This document shows positions 1-13,180 of a stretch of DNA of 64,000 nt, piece after piece (position 1 is the stretch's first letter; each line of letters opens with the position of its first letter). The position numbers were made by a program, and so were the translations under genes. The notes beneath the pieces were generated by a model that saw only the letters and a program-made list of their open reading frames with translations, ran no database searches and had not been told where the DNA came from. Origin of the DNA: Cyanoderma ruficeps (lineage: Eukaryota; Chordata; Aves; Passeriformes; Timaliidae); contig VZDJ01007754.1 of the NCBI GenBank assembly GCA_008694505.1, positions 47,919,148 to 47,983,147 of the forward strand. The letters run 5' to 3'.

Positions 1-783
<783 letters not shown>

Positions 784-2290
784 TGAAACGCTTCTCTGTG
801 ATCCAGATGTTGCCATTGAGTGAAAAAAAAAGGCTTTACTGCAGCCTTAGTTTGGAGGGAAGGGGGTTGGGAAGGGGAGAGGTTGGATTTGTTGGTTTTT
901 GATTTAATTTTGGCTTTCAGCTGTGTGTGGTAGCAGCTGGAAATTAGGCTGGTTGAGAAAAAACCTTTGTTTGGTAGAGGAAGAAAAGCAAACTTGTACC
1001 AGGTCTGAAAGCTATCCCTGAGTCATGAAGGGAAAATAAGAAAGTTGGCAAGGAGTAAAAAACCCCAAAAAACAAAGGAGAAATATCCACAGCAATTGCC
1101 ATAAATCTCAGAAGCTGAAGGAAACATGGATTAAAAAGATACTTTATCAATTCTCAACATATCATAGATGGAAACTATTGGTACAATTGGTACAGGTAGA
1201 TACCACAAGATATTACAACATACTCTACGATTTTATAGATACAGCCACAGTAGTTATTTTGACTTGGCCAGGTAATTTTCAGAAAATCCATCTAATTGCA
1301 CAAGCTCAACCAACCTTTACTTTGCAGGCCCAAGAGACAAAAGCAGTCCAGTTTTCAAGTGCATGTTGGCTATAATTTCTTGAAACATCAACACAGTTTA
1401 GGAAATGGAGGAAATACCATGGAAAAAAATGGTGTAGAGATAATATAATTTCTCTCACTAGAGGTAAAAACCAGACTATTGACACATCAGCATGCCAAGT
1501 GTTCCTGCATGACCTGTCAGACCATCAGACCAGTATTGAAGGATGTTACCACACTATGTACTTTCATGTAGGGTTTTTGAAGATATACAGAATGCTTTGA
1601 AGTTCTGGGATGCCAATTAGCTTGAAAAAGTTTTGCCCTTGAAAGTAATTTTTTTTTTTCCAGAAAGGAAGAAAAATCCAATTTATTCTCTATTGGAGAG
1701 TGCACTTTGGACCCTTAATGTTTAGGTTGAGGGGTGTTTGTTGTTGAGAATTAATAACTAAGCTACTTTAAGAGTGTCAAAAATTTGCAAACTCCAATAT
1801 CTCAGATGTCCCCTCTGCTATAATTTACCATAGTGACTTCATCTTCTAAAAAACAACATGATGACCCCTCCAGCAAATACATTAATTGGACAATTTTTTC
1901 TGTGGGCTGGTGGAAGTTCCATCTTCTGTGTTTTGCAGAACTGGCCATTTTTGGGCCAATCTTCAATAGCAGGAGCAAGGCACTGCTGTAATATTCTACC
2001 AAGAGCCAGCTTCCCTCTGCTTGGCAGCCGTGCACACTGCCTGTCTGATCAGTGCATGCAGTTTCATGTGTGATAAAAGAGCATCCCTTATCAAATAAGA
2101 GCAGGAGCTTCCCTGGGGAGCCAGCTGCTGTTTGAATCTAATGAAAACCCCTCTGGCTCTGAGACAGCAGGGAGCAGCCTGTGCCCCTCACACACCCACA
2201 CTGACACCAGTCCAGCTCCAGCGCAGCAGCTGGAGAGAGCACTGGGAGGGTGTTGGTGTGTGTGTGTGGAAGGGGCAGAGCTTTTGTGTC

Positions 2291-3015
2291 TGTCTTGGTT
2301 TGGAAGGACAGGTGTCTGCCAGGGAAAAGCCAGAGCTCTCCTTGGAATAGAGAATGTAAACCCCCTCCCTCCGAATTATAATTTTGAAATTAAGGGGCTC
2401 TCAGGCAAAGATATGGCAATAGGAAAACCAGTTCTTAATAGGAATATTAAAAATAAAAATGTAGTAATACAAAAAAAGTCAAACAAACAAAAAAACCCCA
2501 CTGCCAGAGTCAGAATAAAACCTGACACCCTGTTGGTCAGGGTTTTGGCAGCATCCAATCAAGTCCTCCTGGAGTGACAGATGTGGTTCTGTTGGAGAAG
2601 AGATGATCCTGTAGAAGGGTCCAGTGGTGAAATGGGTCTTGTCTTCCTCTGGGAATCCAGTGCAAACAGGCTGTCCTGGTGTTCTGAATCTCAGGTTTTA
2701 TCCAGGTAGAAATGCTGGGCTCCTCCCCCTGGGTGGAGCATCTCCCCATGGGATGATGTAATTGTATCAGCCATGCAGTGAGCCTCGATGGCCCATGAAC
2801 AGCAGATATCCCCTGGAGGGAGGATGGGTCCTGGAAGAGATAAAGAACACTGCCCCAGCTGGGTTTAACAGCTGACCCATTAACAGAAGACGCCCACCCC
2901 TCCTCCCCAGAGTTATGAGGAATGGGTTAAAGAAAAAAACTCCTCCCCAGCTGGCCTCAAAAGATGGTGATAGAATACATACTTTTGGCTACATTTTCCA
3001 TTGCAACCCAAGACA
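2291..3015 (-). mobile_element. Solo LTR of an endogenous retrovirus, passerine TguLTR5-like
   Basis: A 725-bp block has perfect 8-bp inverted ends, TGTCTTGG at 2291 and CCAAGACA ending at 3015, which is the TG...CA structure of an LTR. The text resembles the abundant songbird family TguLTR5 as I remember it. On the minus strand a TATA-like GGATAAAACC lies at about 2695-2704, which suggests minus orientation, but this is uncertain. No internal gag or pol sequence is attached on either side, so it is a solo LTR. The flanking 5-mers (GTGTC left, GCTTC right) do not match, so the target-site duplication is eroded or the ends are slightly off. Confidence 0.75.
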
Positions 3016-4231
3016 GCTTCCATCAAACACTCCTTAAGGACAAGATGCTCTGGGGAAATAGGCTGCAGTTATGGCTGGATCCTTTGTTCTGGTGGTGTGG
3101 TTGTGGCTCATAATGTTTACAACTGCTCAGGTGGACTGACTCCAAAGTGAGGACCTGGATTTGCCTTTAATCTTTCTTGTCATTCACTGTTTCCTTTTCC
3201 TGTGTGGTTATTCGGGATCCTTTATTCTCCCCACAAGCCTGTTCCTGGACCCTGGTTCTCAAGTTTAGTCCTCTAAATAAGAACCTTGGTCTTCCTTCAC
3301 GAAAGTCATGATATTCTGAATTAGTTGATCCTTCTCCACAAGGTCACCCTAAATGCCTTCTTTAGGCAGAGGTAGAGGGTGAGACCTGGCCCAGGCAGTT
3401 TCTTCTGGGTGAGTTAGTAAGAAACAGCTTCCAAAACATTTTAAAGGATTAGCATTGAGGTATATTTTTGTGGCTTCCTTGTGACAAATTGCCTTCTCAC
3501 CTTCCTTCAGTCTGTATGTGGGTTATCCATAAGCATTAGCTCAAATCTGATAGAAAAAACAGAGTGGCTTAGATGGATTTGGTCACTGATCATGAAATTA
3601 GACTGGTCCTCAGAAAGAAAAATATTGTAGCAGTCCTTTTACACCTAATTCCTTCACTTCTTGTTCCTTGTGCCACAGATTGCTGGTGCATGCAGGTGCT
3701 CACCACTGATAGCATCACTGAACTTGGAAATAAACTTGCTTGTGCAGAGGAGATTCTTCTCTTCCATGTCTGGTAGAAGTTTTTACCTACTCTGTTCGTA
3801 ACACTGCTGGATAAAATTTTACCTTTCATAGATCTTATTAAAACATCTCTTAAACGAGCTGATGCTTTACTCCTCCAGAATTTCCATTGCCATCTGGACC
3901 TAAACAAGAAAGGTGCCAACCTTTGTTGGTAAAAGAGAGAAGGAAAATTTTGTTTCAGTAGTTCAGGAGTGGGCCGGATGAAAATTGATTTAATCTGTTC
4001 CCCTGACTTGCTTCCTCTAAAATGGATGGACTTTTCTTAGTAAAAACCCATGTCAAGCTATAAAACAACTTGGCTTGCTTAACAAACTCTTAGTGCTAAG
4101 GGGGAAGTTGTAATAATTCCAAATATACATTTATTTAGTGCTTCAGTGTTTGTTGAGTCATACCTTCAGAGGAACTGATCCAAATTCTTGGTTGAAGGGA
4201 GATTGCATGAGAAGGGAGTGCAAAGAAAGAG

Positions 4232-4330
4232 GAAAAGAGAAACTAAACAAAAGAAACAAAAACAAAAACAACAACAAAAAAACCCCCACCAAAAACAAAA
4301 CAAAAAAAAAAAGAAGAAAGAAAGAAGCTT
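4232..4330. repeat. A-rich low-complexity tract
   Basis: This is about 100 bp of almost pure A and C on the + strand, made of irregular AAAC and AAAAAC runs. It produces artificial Lys/Asn-rich open frames in several phases. It may be the tail of an old retroelement, but no body is recognisable. Confidence 0.7.
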
Positions 4331-5194
4331 CAGGAATACCATCAGAAATGTGAAAAGAGCAAGATACCAGCATCAATGCTGAATCAGGAACCACAGGGCA
4401 GAAAATTTTCATTTAGCAGATATTACCTTTCTTTTCAAGGAATGGACATAAAAATCAAGACCAGTGAATTTTTCTCTTCTTGTGATTCAAGGATAAGTAG
4501 CTCCCAAATTCCGTATTCACTAAGACACACAATATTAGAAAGTTATGAGAGATCTGGAACGAGGAATCTAGTGCTGTCTTGAGAAATAACTCCTGGTGCT
4601 TGGGATGAGAAGACTTCTGAAGAATTTCTATCAAGGATAATGAGCCTTTAACATGAAGGGAAGAACTAAAATTATTTAAAGGTTGCCTGGGAGTCACAGG
4701 GGAAGAGATGAGTGCTTAAAACGGACTGCCTGCCTGCCTTCATCTGAATAAATGTCACACTTTCTAATTCCTCTTTAGGGGCTATATATAATGTGATAGA
4801 ATGGTATCCTTAAAAAATTACCTCCTGAAAAGAAAGCTTCCATTAAGGCATGCATGTTCCCGTGTAAATAATCTGTTGGAGGCAACCACGTTAGCCCTGC
4901 CCCTTCTTAAATCTATCACTTCTTTTTGTGACAGTGTGGAGCCTTACAAGTTTTAATCTGATCATCAAAACATTTCCAACAGATCATGTCTGCCAAGAAA
5001 ACAGAATTGCTTCATTCACTTTCCCCTCAAATATGCTTCTTAGCTATTGGCATTATATGTGTTTAATACATAAACCTAAAGCTGTCAGTCAGATCTACAG
5101 CTCCTTCCAGCAGGAACATGCTAATCCCAACTAATTCTTTTAATGCCAAGTTTCACCACTCAGACTTTAAAAAAAAAAAGAAAAACCTTTAAAA

Positions 5195-5790
5195 ATTGTT
5201 GCCTATGACAAGAGCTGATGGAATAACAGGAGAAGAGGCTGGTGGGGAAAGGGAGCCTGGTAGAACTGGTAAAATATGGAAGCTGTTCCTGCACCACGTG
5301 GTGCTTCTCCTGCCCCTGCCTCTCTTACAGTTCTGCTTACCTGATGCCTTGGGAAGGCTGCCCTGAAACAGAGATTGGACAGAGCTGGAGAAAAAAGTAA
5401 ATATTTATTGAAAGGCTTTTTAGGGTACACCTTGGGCAGGAGAAGAGCCTGGCCATGGCTACACCCAAGGTAGACTAAGAATGGTCACAAAAATGGATGA
5501 CCAGTCATGAGGTCTTACACTTTTTAAAGTTTTGGTCTATTCACATGTTGGGGTTTAATTGTCCAATTACAGCTCCAGGTTATGAAGTCCCATCCTTCTT
5601 GTTCCTCCCTTCAGTCCACTGTTGTTTGTGCTTTTGGGACTGAAAACTGTCCTTGGTCTTCAGCAGGAAAAGGATTTGTTTTGTCCCCCTACTCTGTGAA
5701 GAGAGCTGACTGACACTGAATGTGAGACTCAGAACTACACACCTAGGCAGCACAGAATCTGAAAAACATGAAACCTAAAACTTAAGGCAT
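5195..5790 (-). mobile_element. Suspected LTR fragment, minus orientation
   Basis: On the minus strand the segment carries an AATAAA signal (complement of TTTATT near 5403) and text that resembles passerine retroviral LTRs from memory, around 5520-5680. I could not define TG/CA ends or a target duplication, so limits are approximate. It could instead be ordinary intron. Confidence 0.4.
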
Positions 5791-7034
5791 CATACTCATG
5801 TTGACCATGACCTCTTCCAGTCCAGATTTGTCTCTCACCATCTTCAGACAACTCATGTTGCAAAGAGACCTCAATCACACGTGCTACTGCAAAAGAAATA
5901 AAACACAACATTGATTACAAACACAAATAAACTCAGAAGATGCTTATGGATGGAGACTGAATGGTGCTGAGCTCTGTTCTCCACTGCAAGATAACAGTTG
6001 TGCCACCATATGGTTGAAGCATTTGTTTATTGAGATGGATGGAAAGCTCTGCCTGTGAAGCTTTATCCAGGCAGGATAAAGGGACAATTTCCATGTGACC
6101 AGGCAAATGAGTTTGCTCTGCTGCGACACCAGCAGCAAAGCCAGCAAGCTGTGATGGAGAACGCACTGTGCTCTGCTCACCAGGGTGCCTCTAAATGCTC
6201 ATTTCAGTCTTTGGGAAAAAAATTCCTTGCTGAGAGCACAGGAATGTTGAGATCTCCTCGACTGCTACTTTTGTTTATGTATAAAAAGCCAATTTCTCAT
6301 TAAAATGCGTGTATCCCACAAGGTGTCAGTAAGGGTGGCATTGCCTGTTCTACATTTGCAAAGATAGATTATCCATGATATGTGGTAAAGGAAGCTTAAA
6401 ATCACTGTTTCTAATACCTCCAAAAAACACTTGTAAGAAGGAAAGCAATAATGCTATGTCAAATTCACCTGAGCCCAGTTATTTTGATATTTCTTAATCT
6501 TTCTTTGCTCCATTTTTCTCACAGTCCAGTGGTCTGCAAAGACTATTTTCTGTAGAAAAACAAAACAAAAGTTCCCTTTTCTTTTTGTGTGCCTTGATTT
6601 ACTGTTTTCTTCTTCTGATATTCTGCATCTTTTCTTTATTTTTAAAGCTTTTTCATTTATTTGATTCTTAATCCTTATTTTGCAGTTATCTCAAGTAGGA
6701 TACACTTTTGTGAAATGGGCAAATTTAGCCAAAATTGGTAAAAATCTCTACCTAGATGGCTTGTATGTGTCCTGAGAATGAAAGAGTGGGGCAAAGGCAA
6801 AGAAAACGAGAAATAATTTCCTTGAATTGCAACTACTCTCATGTCCCAATCAGTCTTTGCTGGGGAGTTGCCGTTTCCCTCGTGATGGGCAGCTCTCTCC
6901 CTCTTTTATCACCAATTTATTGGCAATCAAAGGCAAAAACTGTGTTAAATATGTGGTGGTGAATAAACTGTCCAACTCCAAGTCAGTGGTGAGGAACTTA
7001 ATGCCCTTTATGTTTTAATTTTGTGTCCTTGCCC

Positions 7035-7102
7035 AGAGCAGGGCGGTTGGAACTCGATCTTAAAGGTCCATTCCAACCCAAACTGTTCCATGATTCTATG
7101 AC
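7035..7102 (+). mobile_element. CR1 LINE 3'-end fragment
   Basis: This short piece shows the CR1 3' terminus: TTAAAGGTCCATTCCAACCC followed by the tail motif ATGATTCTATGA. The orientation is plus. It is strongly truncated at the 5' side, as is usual for CR1. Confidence 0.85.
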
Positions 7103-7149
7103 CCTAATTGTTTATTTTCAAAAAATGTTAATTTTTATGGAATGCACAG

Positions 7150-7640
7150 CCTAAAAGACGCCGTGAGTGAATCTTGGAACCACAAGAAATCTCCCTGGAT
7201 GCGAGCGCTCCCTCTTGTTAACAAAACAGCCAATTTTTTTCCTAATGAGGTCCTCCCACAACGAGAAAGGAGCAGGGCTCTAAATGCTGTTTTCTGCCTC
7301 TTCAAACTGCTGGCACAGCTTTGATTTAGGGACTTGCGCTTTAATCACCCATCATGTGTCATTACCCCGACAGGCGGCAGCAGCCGCCAGACACGAGCGC
7401 CGATAAATTGCGCCGAGAATCGCTGGAGCGATCCTTTGTTGATTTTCCTTTACAGCTATTCCATGGCAGATCAGCTGTCATAACAACACAGCGCCTCTGG
7501 CAACAGAGGGAAATTAAACATGAAGTATGTTCAAGGTAGCTGGTAGGAGGCTGGAATATCCCTTTTCTTCCGCGCCTTCAAAATGCTCCCCGCTCCTCTG
7601 GGTAACGCCGAGCCCGTGGCAATTCTCTTGTAAGATAATT
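7150..7640. promoter_or_regulatory. Candidate intronic regulatory element with unusual CpG content
   Basis: About 490 bp contain many CpG dinucleotides (GCCGATAAATTGCGCCGAG and others) inside an otherwise CpG-poor AT-rich intron. No repeat is recognisable and there is a SOX-like CCTTTGTTGA motif near 7432. Retained CpGs outside repeats suggest an unmethylated or conserved element, but conservation cannot be judged from one sequence. Confidence 0.3.
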
Positions 7641-8664
7641 GCCAGATGTGCTGCAGCACAAATACTCAAGTGGGTTTGTATGCAAATCTTTGCAATGCTC
7701 TCATTTAAGGAGAAGAGGAGAGGTAAGAACCTCCCTCTCTCTCTCTCTCCCGTTCATCTTCTTTTCTCTTTTTTTAATAAATATTTTTTGAGCAAGAATA
7801 TAGCAGCTGTTTTTCTTTTCTTCAAGGCTGGTTGCACAGCAATGTTTCCAGCAGAAAGGTGAAGCGGATTTTTCTCCCACAAAGTGCACACAGACTCTGC
7901 TGTATCAACAGTATCATATTTATTGCCTTTTTTTTTTTCCAAAAGAACTGTCTCTCTCAGCTTTTTGATGCCCAAATGGCAACATTCTACAGGGAGCATG
8001 GGTGAGGTTTATTTTCAGAAGTTTTCTTTCTGGGGAAATTTTAATAGTAGATGCAAACTATTGAGGCTTTCCTGGAAAATAATCAGTTTAAGAAAATTGT
8101 GACAAATTAGTCTTTCAAACGCCTTCACATCTTCATGGTTTTTAGAAAGGACTCATAAGGGATGGAATTCAGAAGCTGCTGTTTTATTTTCTCCCTTTCT
8201 TGAACAGATTAGTACTATAAAAACCACAGACATTTTAGCATGTTGTCTTTCCTCAACATTAATATTCCTTGTGTCCTGTTAAATTATCACTTTATTCAGA
8301 GGTGTTATGTGGCTCTCAGATTGCAAAGACCTCTGTGTCTAGATTTGGCCAACTGTGGTCAGGAAACTGTGCCACTGAGATCATTTCAGATCAAGGGCTG
8401 CAGCTCTTCTGTCTCTGAACACTGCTGAAACAAGACTTGAATATAATATCTGATCTACTCCTTCAGCTGAGATTGTGTGGCAGGGATTGATACCAACTAG
8501 ACAGATAATCCATCCATAATACCCATCATTGAGAAAGTACAAATGTCAGTATATTATATTTGGCACGATTCCTCAAACCCTACTGTGCTCAAATGCAATA
8601 AGGGTTATCCCAAAATGTTCTTAGCTGGGAGGAAATATTCTGGAAATTATTCTTACTGGTGGTT

Positions 8665-9283
8665 TAGAATCATAGAATCACAGAATATTCTGAGCTGGAA
8701 GGGACCCACAAGGGTCACCCAGTCCAACCTCTGTCACTGCACAGGACAGCCCAAGAGTCACACCATGTGCCTGAGAGTGTTGTCCAAATGCTTCTTGAGC
8801 TTCTTGGCACACATGGGGCCACGGCCACTGCCCTGGGGAGCCTGTTCAGTGCACAGCACCCTCTGAGGGAAGAACCTTTCCCTGAGCTCCAGCCTGAACC
8901 TCCCCTGGCTCAGCTTCAGGCCTTTTCCTCCACTCTTGTCACTGTTCACAATTCTTCTGCCCAGGGCACAAGTTGTGTCTCCTGTGCAGGGGAATTGCTG
9001 GGCTCAGGCCCTGCCCGGGGCTCTGGGGCCATTGCGGGGCCTGGAGCAGAGCCTGGGCCTGCTCTGCCCTCCCTGCACAGAGGGACAGACATGGGGACAG
9101 ATGGGGACACCCAGGGACATACAAGGACACCCAGGGACAGACAGGGACACCCAGGGCTGGAGGCCCCTCTCACTGGGGCTCCCCTCCAGGCTGAGCAGCC
9201 CCAGCTCCCTCAGCCTTTCCTGGGCACGGAGATGCTCCAGGCCCTTCTTCAGCTCCAGGAGCTCCTGGCCCTGCTGTACTGAG
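8665..9283 (-). mobile_element. CR1 LINE fragment, about 0.6 kb, minus orientation
   Basis: It starts with the reversed CR1 tail (AGAATCATAGAATCACAGAA) and continues through CR1 3' region text in reverse to about 9283. Open frames of up to about 170 codons inside it on both strands are by-products of this GC-rich repeat and not genes. A short tandem array is embedded at 9083-9160. Confidence 0.85.
9083..9160. repeat. Short minisatellite inside the CR1 copy
   Basis: The unit GGGACACCCAGGGACA recurs with variants about four to five times (GGGACAGATGGGGACACCC, AAGGACACCCAGGGACAGA). The locally expanded unit lies within CR1-derived sequence. Confidence 0.75.
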
Positions 9284-10021
9284 GAGAAGACAGTAACTAC
9301 ATTTGGACATTCATCTCAAAAATTCTTGTCAGGACACCACTTTAATAGAATAAACATTTTAAAAATATATTTATTTCTGATGTTTTCTTAAAATTACAAA
9401 GCAGCCCTATATCTCAAAGTCAGCCGCACACAATGGGTCCTAATACAAATAGTGTTAGGACAGTGTTCTCATAAGTTATCTCTTTATTTCCTTCAATTCT
9501 TGTGGTACAGGAGTAATGAATAATCACTAACTATACCAACAATCGAGTGTTGATGTTAACTGGTTTATCTGAATCAAATGGGTTTCAAATGCAGCATGGA
9601 TGTAGGTTTACCGTCTTGACTTTTCTTGAATATTTACCTTCAGGGGCATTTAATGCTTAGCTCTCTACATTTACCTGGATTTTCATGCTATTAAACCTGC
9701 TAATTTTTCTGAGTAATATTTCAAAACATAAGTGCTGCTGTGAACACATTAGTTTCATCTGTGAGGTGGGAGTTGTTTGTGGTGTGTTTGATGGGTTTAA
9801 TATTGGCTTCTGGGGGAGGAAGTGAATGCAGGATCCATTGCAGCTTATTTTTATATTTGCAATGTCATCAAAAGCTGGATCTATATCTTGCTAACAAAGA
9901 TTAAACAAACTTAAGTCAAGAGAGAATTGTAAAGAAATAGTGGGATGTAAACTAATTTAGTGGGTATGTGCAGTATACATGACTATTTCCACTTCAGAAA
10001 AGGTAGCTCTTACAGTACTGT

Positions 10022-10096
10022 CCTTTCCCTTTCCCTTTCCCTTTCCCTTTCCCTTTCCCTTTCCCTTTCCCTTTCCCTTTCCCTTTCCCTTTCCCC
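10022..10096. repeat. (CCTTTC)n hexamer microsatellite
   Basis: About 12.5 perfect copies of the hexamer form a 75-bp homopyrimidine run on the + strand. It resembles but is not the vertebrate telomere repeat. It explains a Ser-Leu repeat open frame seen here. Confidence 0.95.
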
Positions 10097-12809
10097 CTCA
10101 TCTTTTTTTGTCTGTGTCAGTCTTGCCAGCTTTAACATACATCTCATTTAGAAAGTAACCCTGTTCCAGCAGGACAAAGCCTCAGAACTCCCCATTATTA
10201 TTTTATATGAGTTTAGGACTTGCAGAATGCTCTCTGAATAGCCAAAATAGAGGCCAGAGACTTTAATTGTATTTTTTCTTATGTATCAGTTTCTTCTGCA
10301 CTTTGAATGACTTAGTCACTTTTCTTTTTTTACTTTTTCAGTAACAAGGTTTCGTTTCAAATGGTTATTCACTCTTCTTTAAATTATTGAATGCTGTCAT
10401 AGGACCTGCATCATAATTCTTTATAGTTTTTCTTTTTTTTGTTGTTTATTTATTAATATTGTTTATCCTTATCTTCAATTTGAAGAAAGAAAACCTGATC
10501 TGAGTTATAACAAAAATAGTAAAAATTATTTCACAATATCTGAAGAAATATGTAGGTGTAAACTGCATTTGAGTGTCAAGTGACACAGATACCAAGTCAG
10601 TTACATTTTTCTGTATGATTTTCATGCAGCAAAAGAAAATTGTAAAAAAGGGTAGTTTATATGCAAATATTTTATGCTTTGGATAAGAGTTTATTTCTTT
10701 AAAAAAATAATATCACATGTCACTATCAGCCAAAGATGATCTTTTACAGCTGCTTCCATCAGTGCAACTTAAGGCTTTTTTTAAATGAAAGCAATTTTGC
10801 CTTCAAACATAAATAGTCTTTTTTTTTTTTGTGGTACTTTCTTTTCATCTTGAAAATAAGTTTTTCAAAAATTGTTCGGTGGTTTTATTCGCATACCTCT
10901 GTGAAAATCCTACAGTGGTGCTCCGTGTCAGCCTGTGACAATCAACATAAACAAAAACTACATTTATATCTGGGGGGTGCTCACAAAAGGAACAGAAATG
11001 CAGTGCTTCCTGCATCTCTTCCTGCTGTGCATGTCAGGTACAATCAGAAGAAAGGATTTGCAAATGCAGATTTTTCTTTCAGCAATCTGTTTGCTTTGTG
11101 GGAAACAGGTTTTCCTTCACCCCATCACCCTCCCTGACCATTGGGATTCTCCAAGTGCATCAGCACGTGAACTCCCACCCCCAGTGCACATCCAAATATC
11201 TGTAGGGTATGTGATGCTTGAACAAATCTGAATATGTTGCTTTTATCTTCCTTGAGAAAAAAAAATAAATAAAAGGAAGTGTCCACTTGTGGCCACAGCA
11301 ATTGATTTCTGAGTGTCTTCACAGTACAGATAACTAAAGAAGCATGGCTCCATTTTTAGATAAATCTTATTAGAATCCTACAGGGCTGAGGAATGAATCG
11401 ATTTGGTCTGTCAAACCAGGAGATAATGAAAGAATGAGCTGTTACTCTTGGCCTAATTAGTTATGATTAATCTAACCCCATTCATTTTTTTTAACTGTCT
11501 CCATTAGGCCACAGAATAATTACTCTTACATCTAATTTTTGTTTTCTTTTTCAGTTCTGAATATTTGATCGTGTAGGAACTGTGTTGTCCAGGCAGCTTT
11601 GTGTCTTTGTGACAATAATTTTAGATTCTCTGTCATCAATTATTTGGTGTTTAGCTTCCACCTGGACGAACTCCTGCCCTGGGAAAGCAATGTTTTGCAA
11701 TTTTGTGGATGTAGGTGAGCACAACACCAAATTCAGAAAGGAGAAATCGTCCTATAAGGAGAGAATAAATTTTATAGCTCCAGCCAGCATTCTTTACTTG
11801 TGAAAGAGGTTTTTCCTTTAAAATTCCCTTGTACAAGGTGATAGTGGGAGCAGCCCAGTGTGTGCAGGGGTTGGCAATGGCATTTAAACTCCCTGCTTTT
11901 ACAAATGAGAATTCTGGTGAAATTTCCTATACATCACAATGCAAAAAAAATGCTATTAGGCTGTAAAAGATCTCTTGCTGTGCTTGATCCATGGAAATTA
12001 AAGGCCTCAATTACCAATATTTCTGTTTCCATGTGCATGAACACGTGGCCACTCGCAACGCAGAAATACAGAATCATTGAATACCTTGGGTTCTGTGGGT
12101 GATTCGGTGAAATTTAATCCCTAAAGTTAGATCAACCTAAAAAAAAATGCATCATAAATATTATGCTCCTACAGCCATTTTTTCATGAGAACCCTGATTT
12201 ATAGAAGTAGTGTATGCACAGTTGTTTTATATGTAATCAGTGATGTGCTGAAGGATGCTTAGCAAAGGGGATGGCTGTTTAGGAAATTAAACATAGGTTG
12301 CTTAGACTTGGTTAGGTTTGGGGGTTTTGTTGTTGTTGTTGTCTTCAAATTTGGCTTAAACTTTTAAGAAAAAGATGTTTTAATCCTTTGGTAATGAAGG
12401 GTGAAGCAGCAGGTGATGTCAGTGGCCTGGATTTCAGTCAGCACTGCAAGTTCTCTCAGTTCTGTTTCCCCATCCTGAACTTTTCTCATATTAGTTAAAA
12501 TAAACTCCAAAATCACATCATCAGTGACCTAACAAGAACATTTTTCTACTAACAGACTTGCCATATTGACAGATAAGTACCTGAGCAACAATCCTGTTCT
12601 CTTGCTTCTATTTCTTTCCTTGCAAAGGGCAAAGGACTCAAAGGATCTAATGTCATTTCTGAAAGTGAGATGGTATAAACTTGTGATCACAGAATCAGAG
12701 AGAGACAGAAAATAGAGCTATTGCATAAGTCCATTTTGCTGCAAATCACCAGAGCAGTAGAAAGAGCATCTGTTAGATGATTATTTTTCCTGGCTTTTAA
12801 TTACTAGCC

Positions 12810-13180
12810 ATTGATTTGGGTAATTGCCCACATGTACATACACAGTAGTGCAGCAGGATCTCAGTTCTGCGGTCTTATCTCAAAACTGGCTTTTAAAATA
12901 AGTGCCTATTACTGTAAGTGCTCTGCAAGAAAGCAGCGCTCTGCTGTATTTTTGTCTTCCTTCGCAATGCAACCTAAATGTTGGATTTACAACTGGAACA
13001 AGCTGGCTCTTTGCCACGCACTTACAGCCATAAACCCACACTCTGAGCAAGGCAAATCTCCTGCTATCAGATTTTTAAGTGGTGACTTGCCGAGCTGAAA
13101 TAAGGGAGAACAGACTTTCCATAAGTGGTTGCATATTGTTGTGGAAAATCCAATTACCACTTGCTAAATGCCCAGGTCTG
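12810..13180. promoter_or_regulatory. Possible conserved noncoding segment
   Basis: This is unique non-repeat sequence with homeodomain-type TTTTAATTACTAG near 12796-12808 and balanced composition. An open frame of about 95 codons has no recognisable domain. The call rests only on texture and is weak. Confidence 0.15.

Noticed and set aside
4138..4412. Lys/Asn-rich and Phe/Leu-rich frames on the two strands
   Set aside because: They are produced by the A-rich low-complexity tract.
8767..9391. Overlapping open frames of 151 and 171 codons
   Set aside because: They lie in a reversed CR1 copy and an embedded minisatellite, and the composition is explained by the repeat.
10022..10096. Interstitial telomere repeat
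   Set aside because: The unit is CCTTTC/GAAAGG, not CCCTAA/TTAGGG.
9960..10151. Ser-Leu repeat peptide
   Set aside because: It is translation of the (CCTTTC)n microsatellite.
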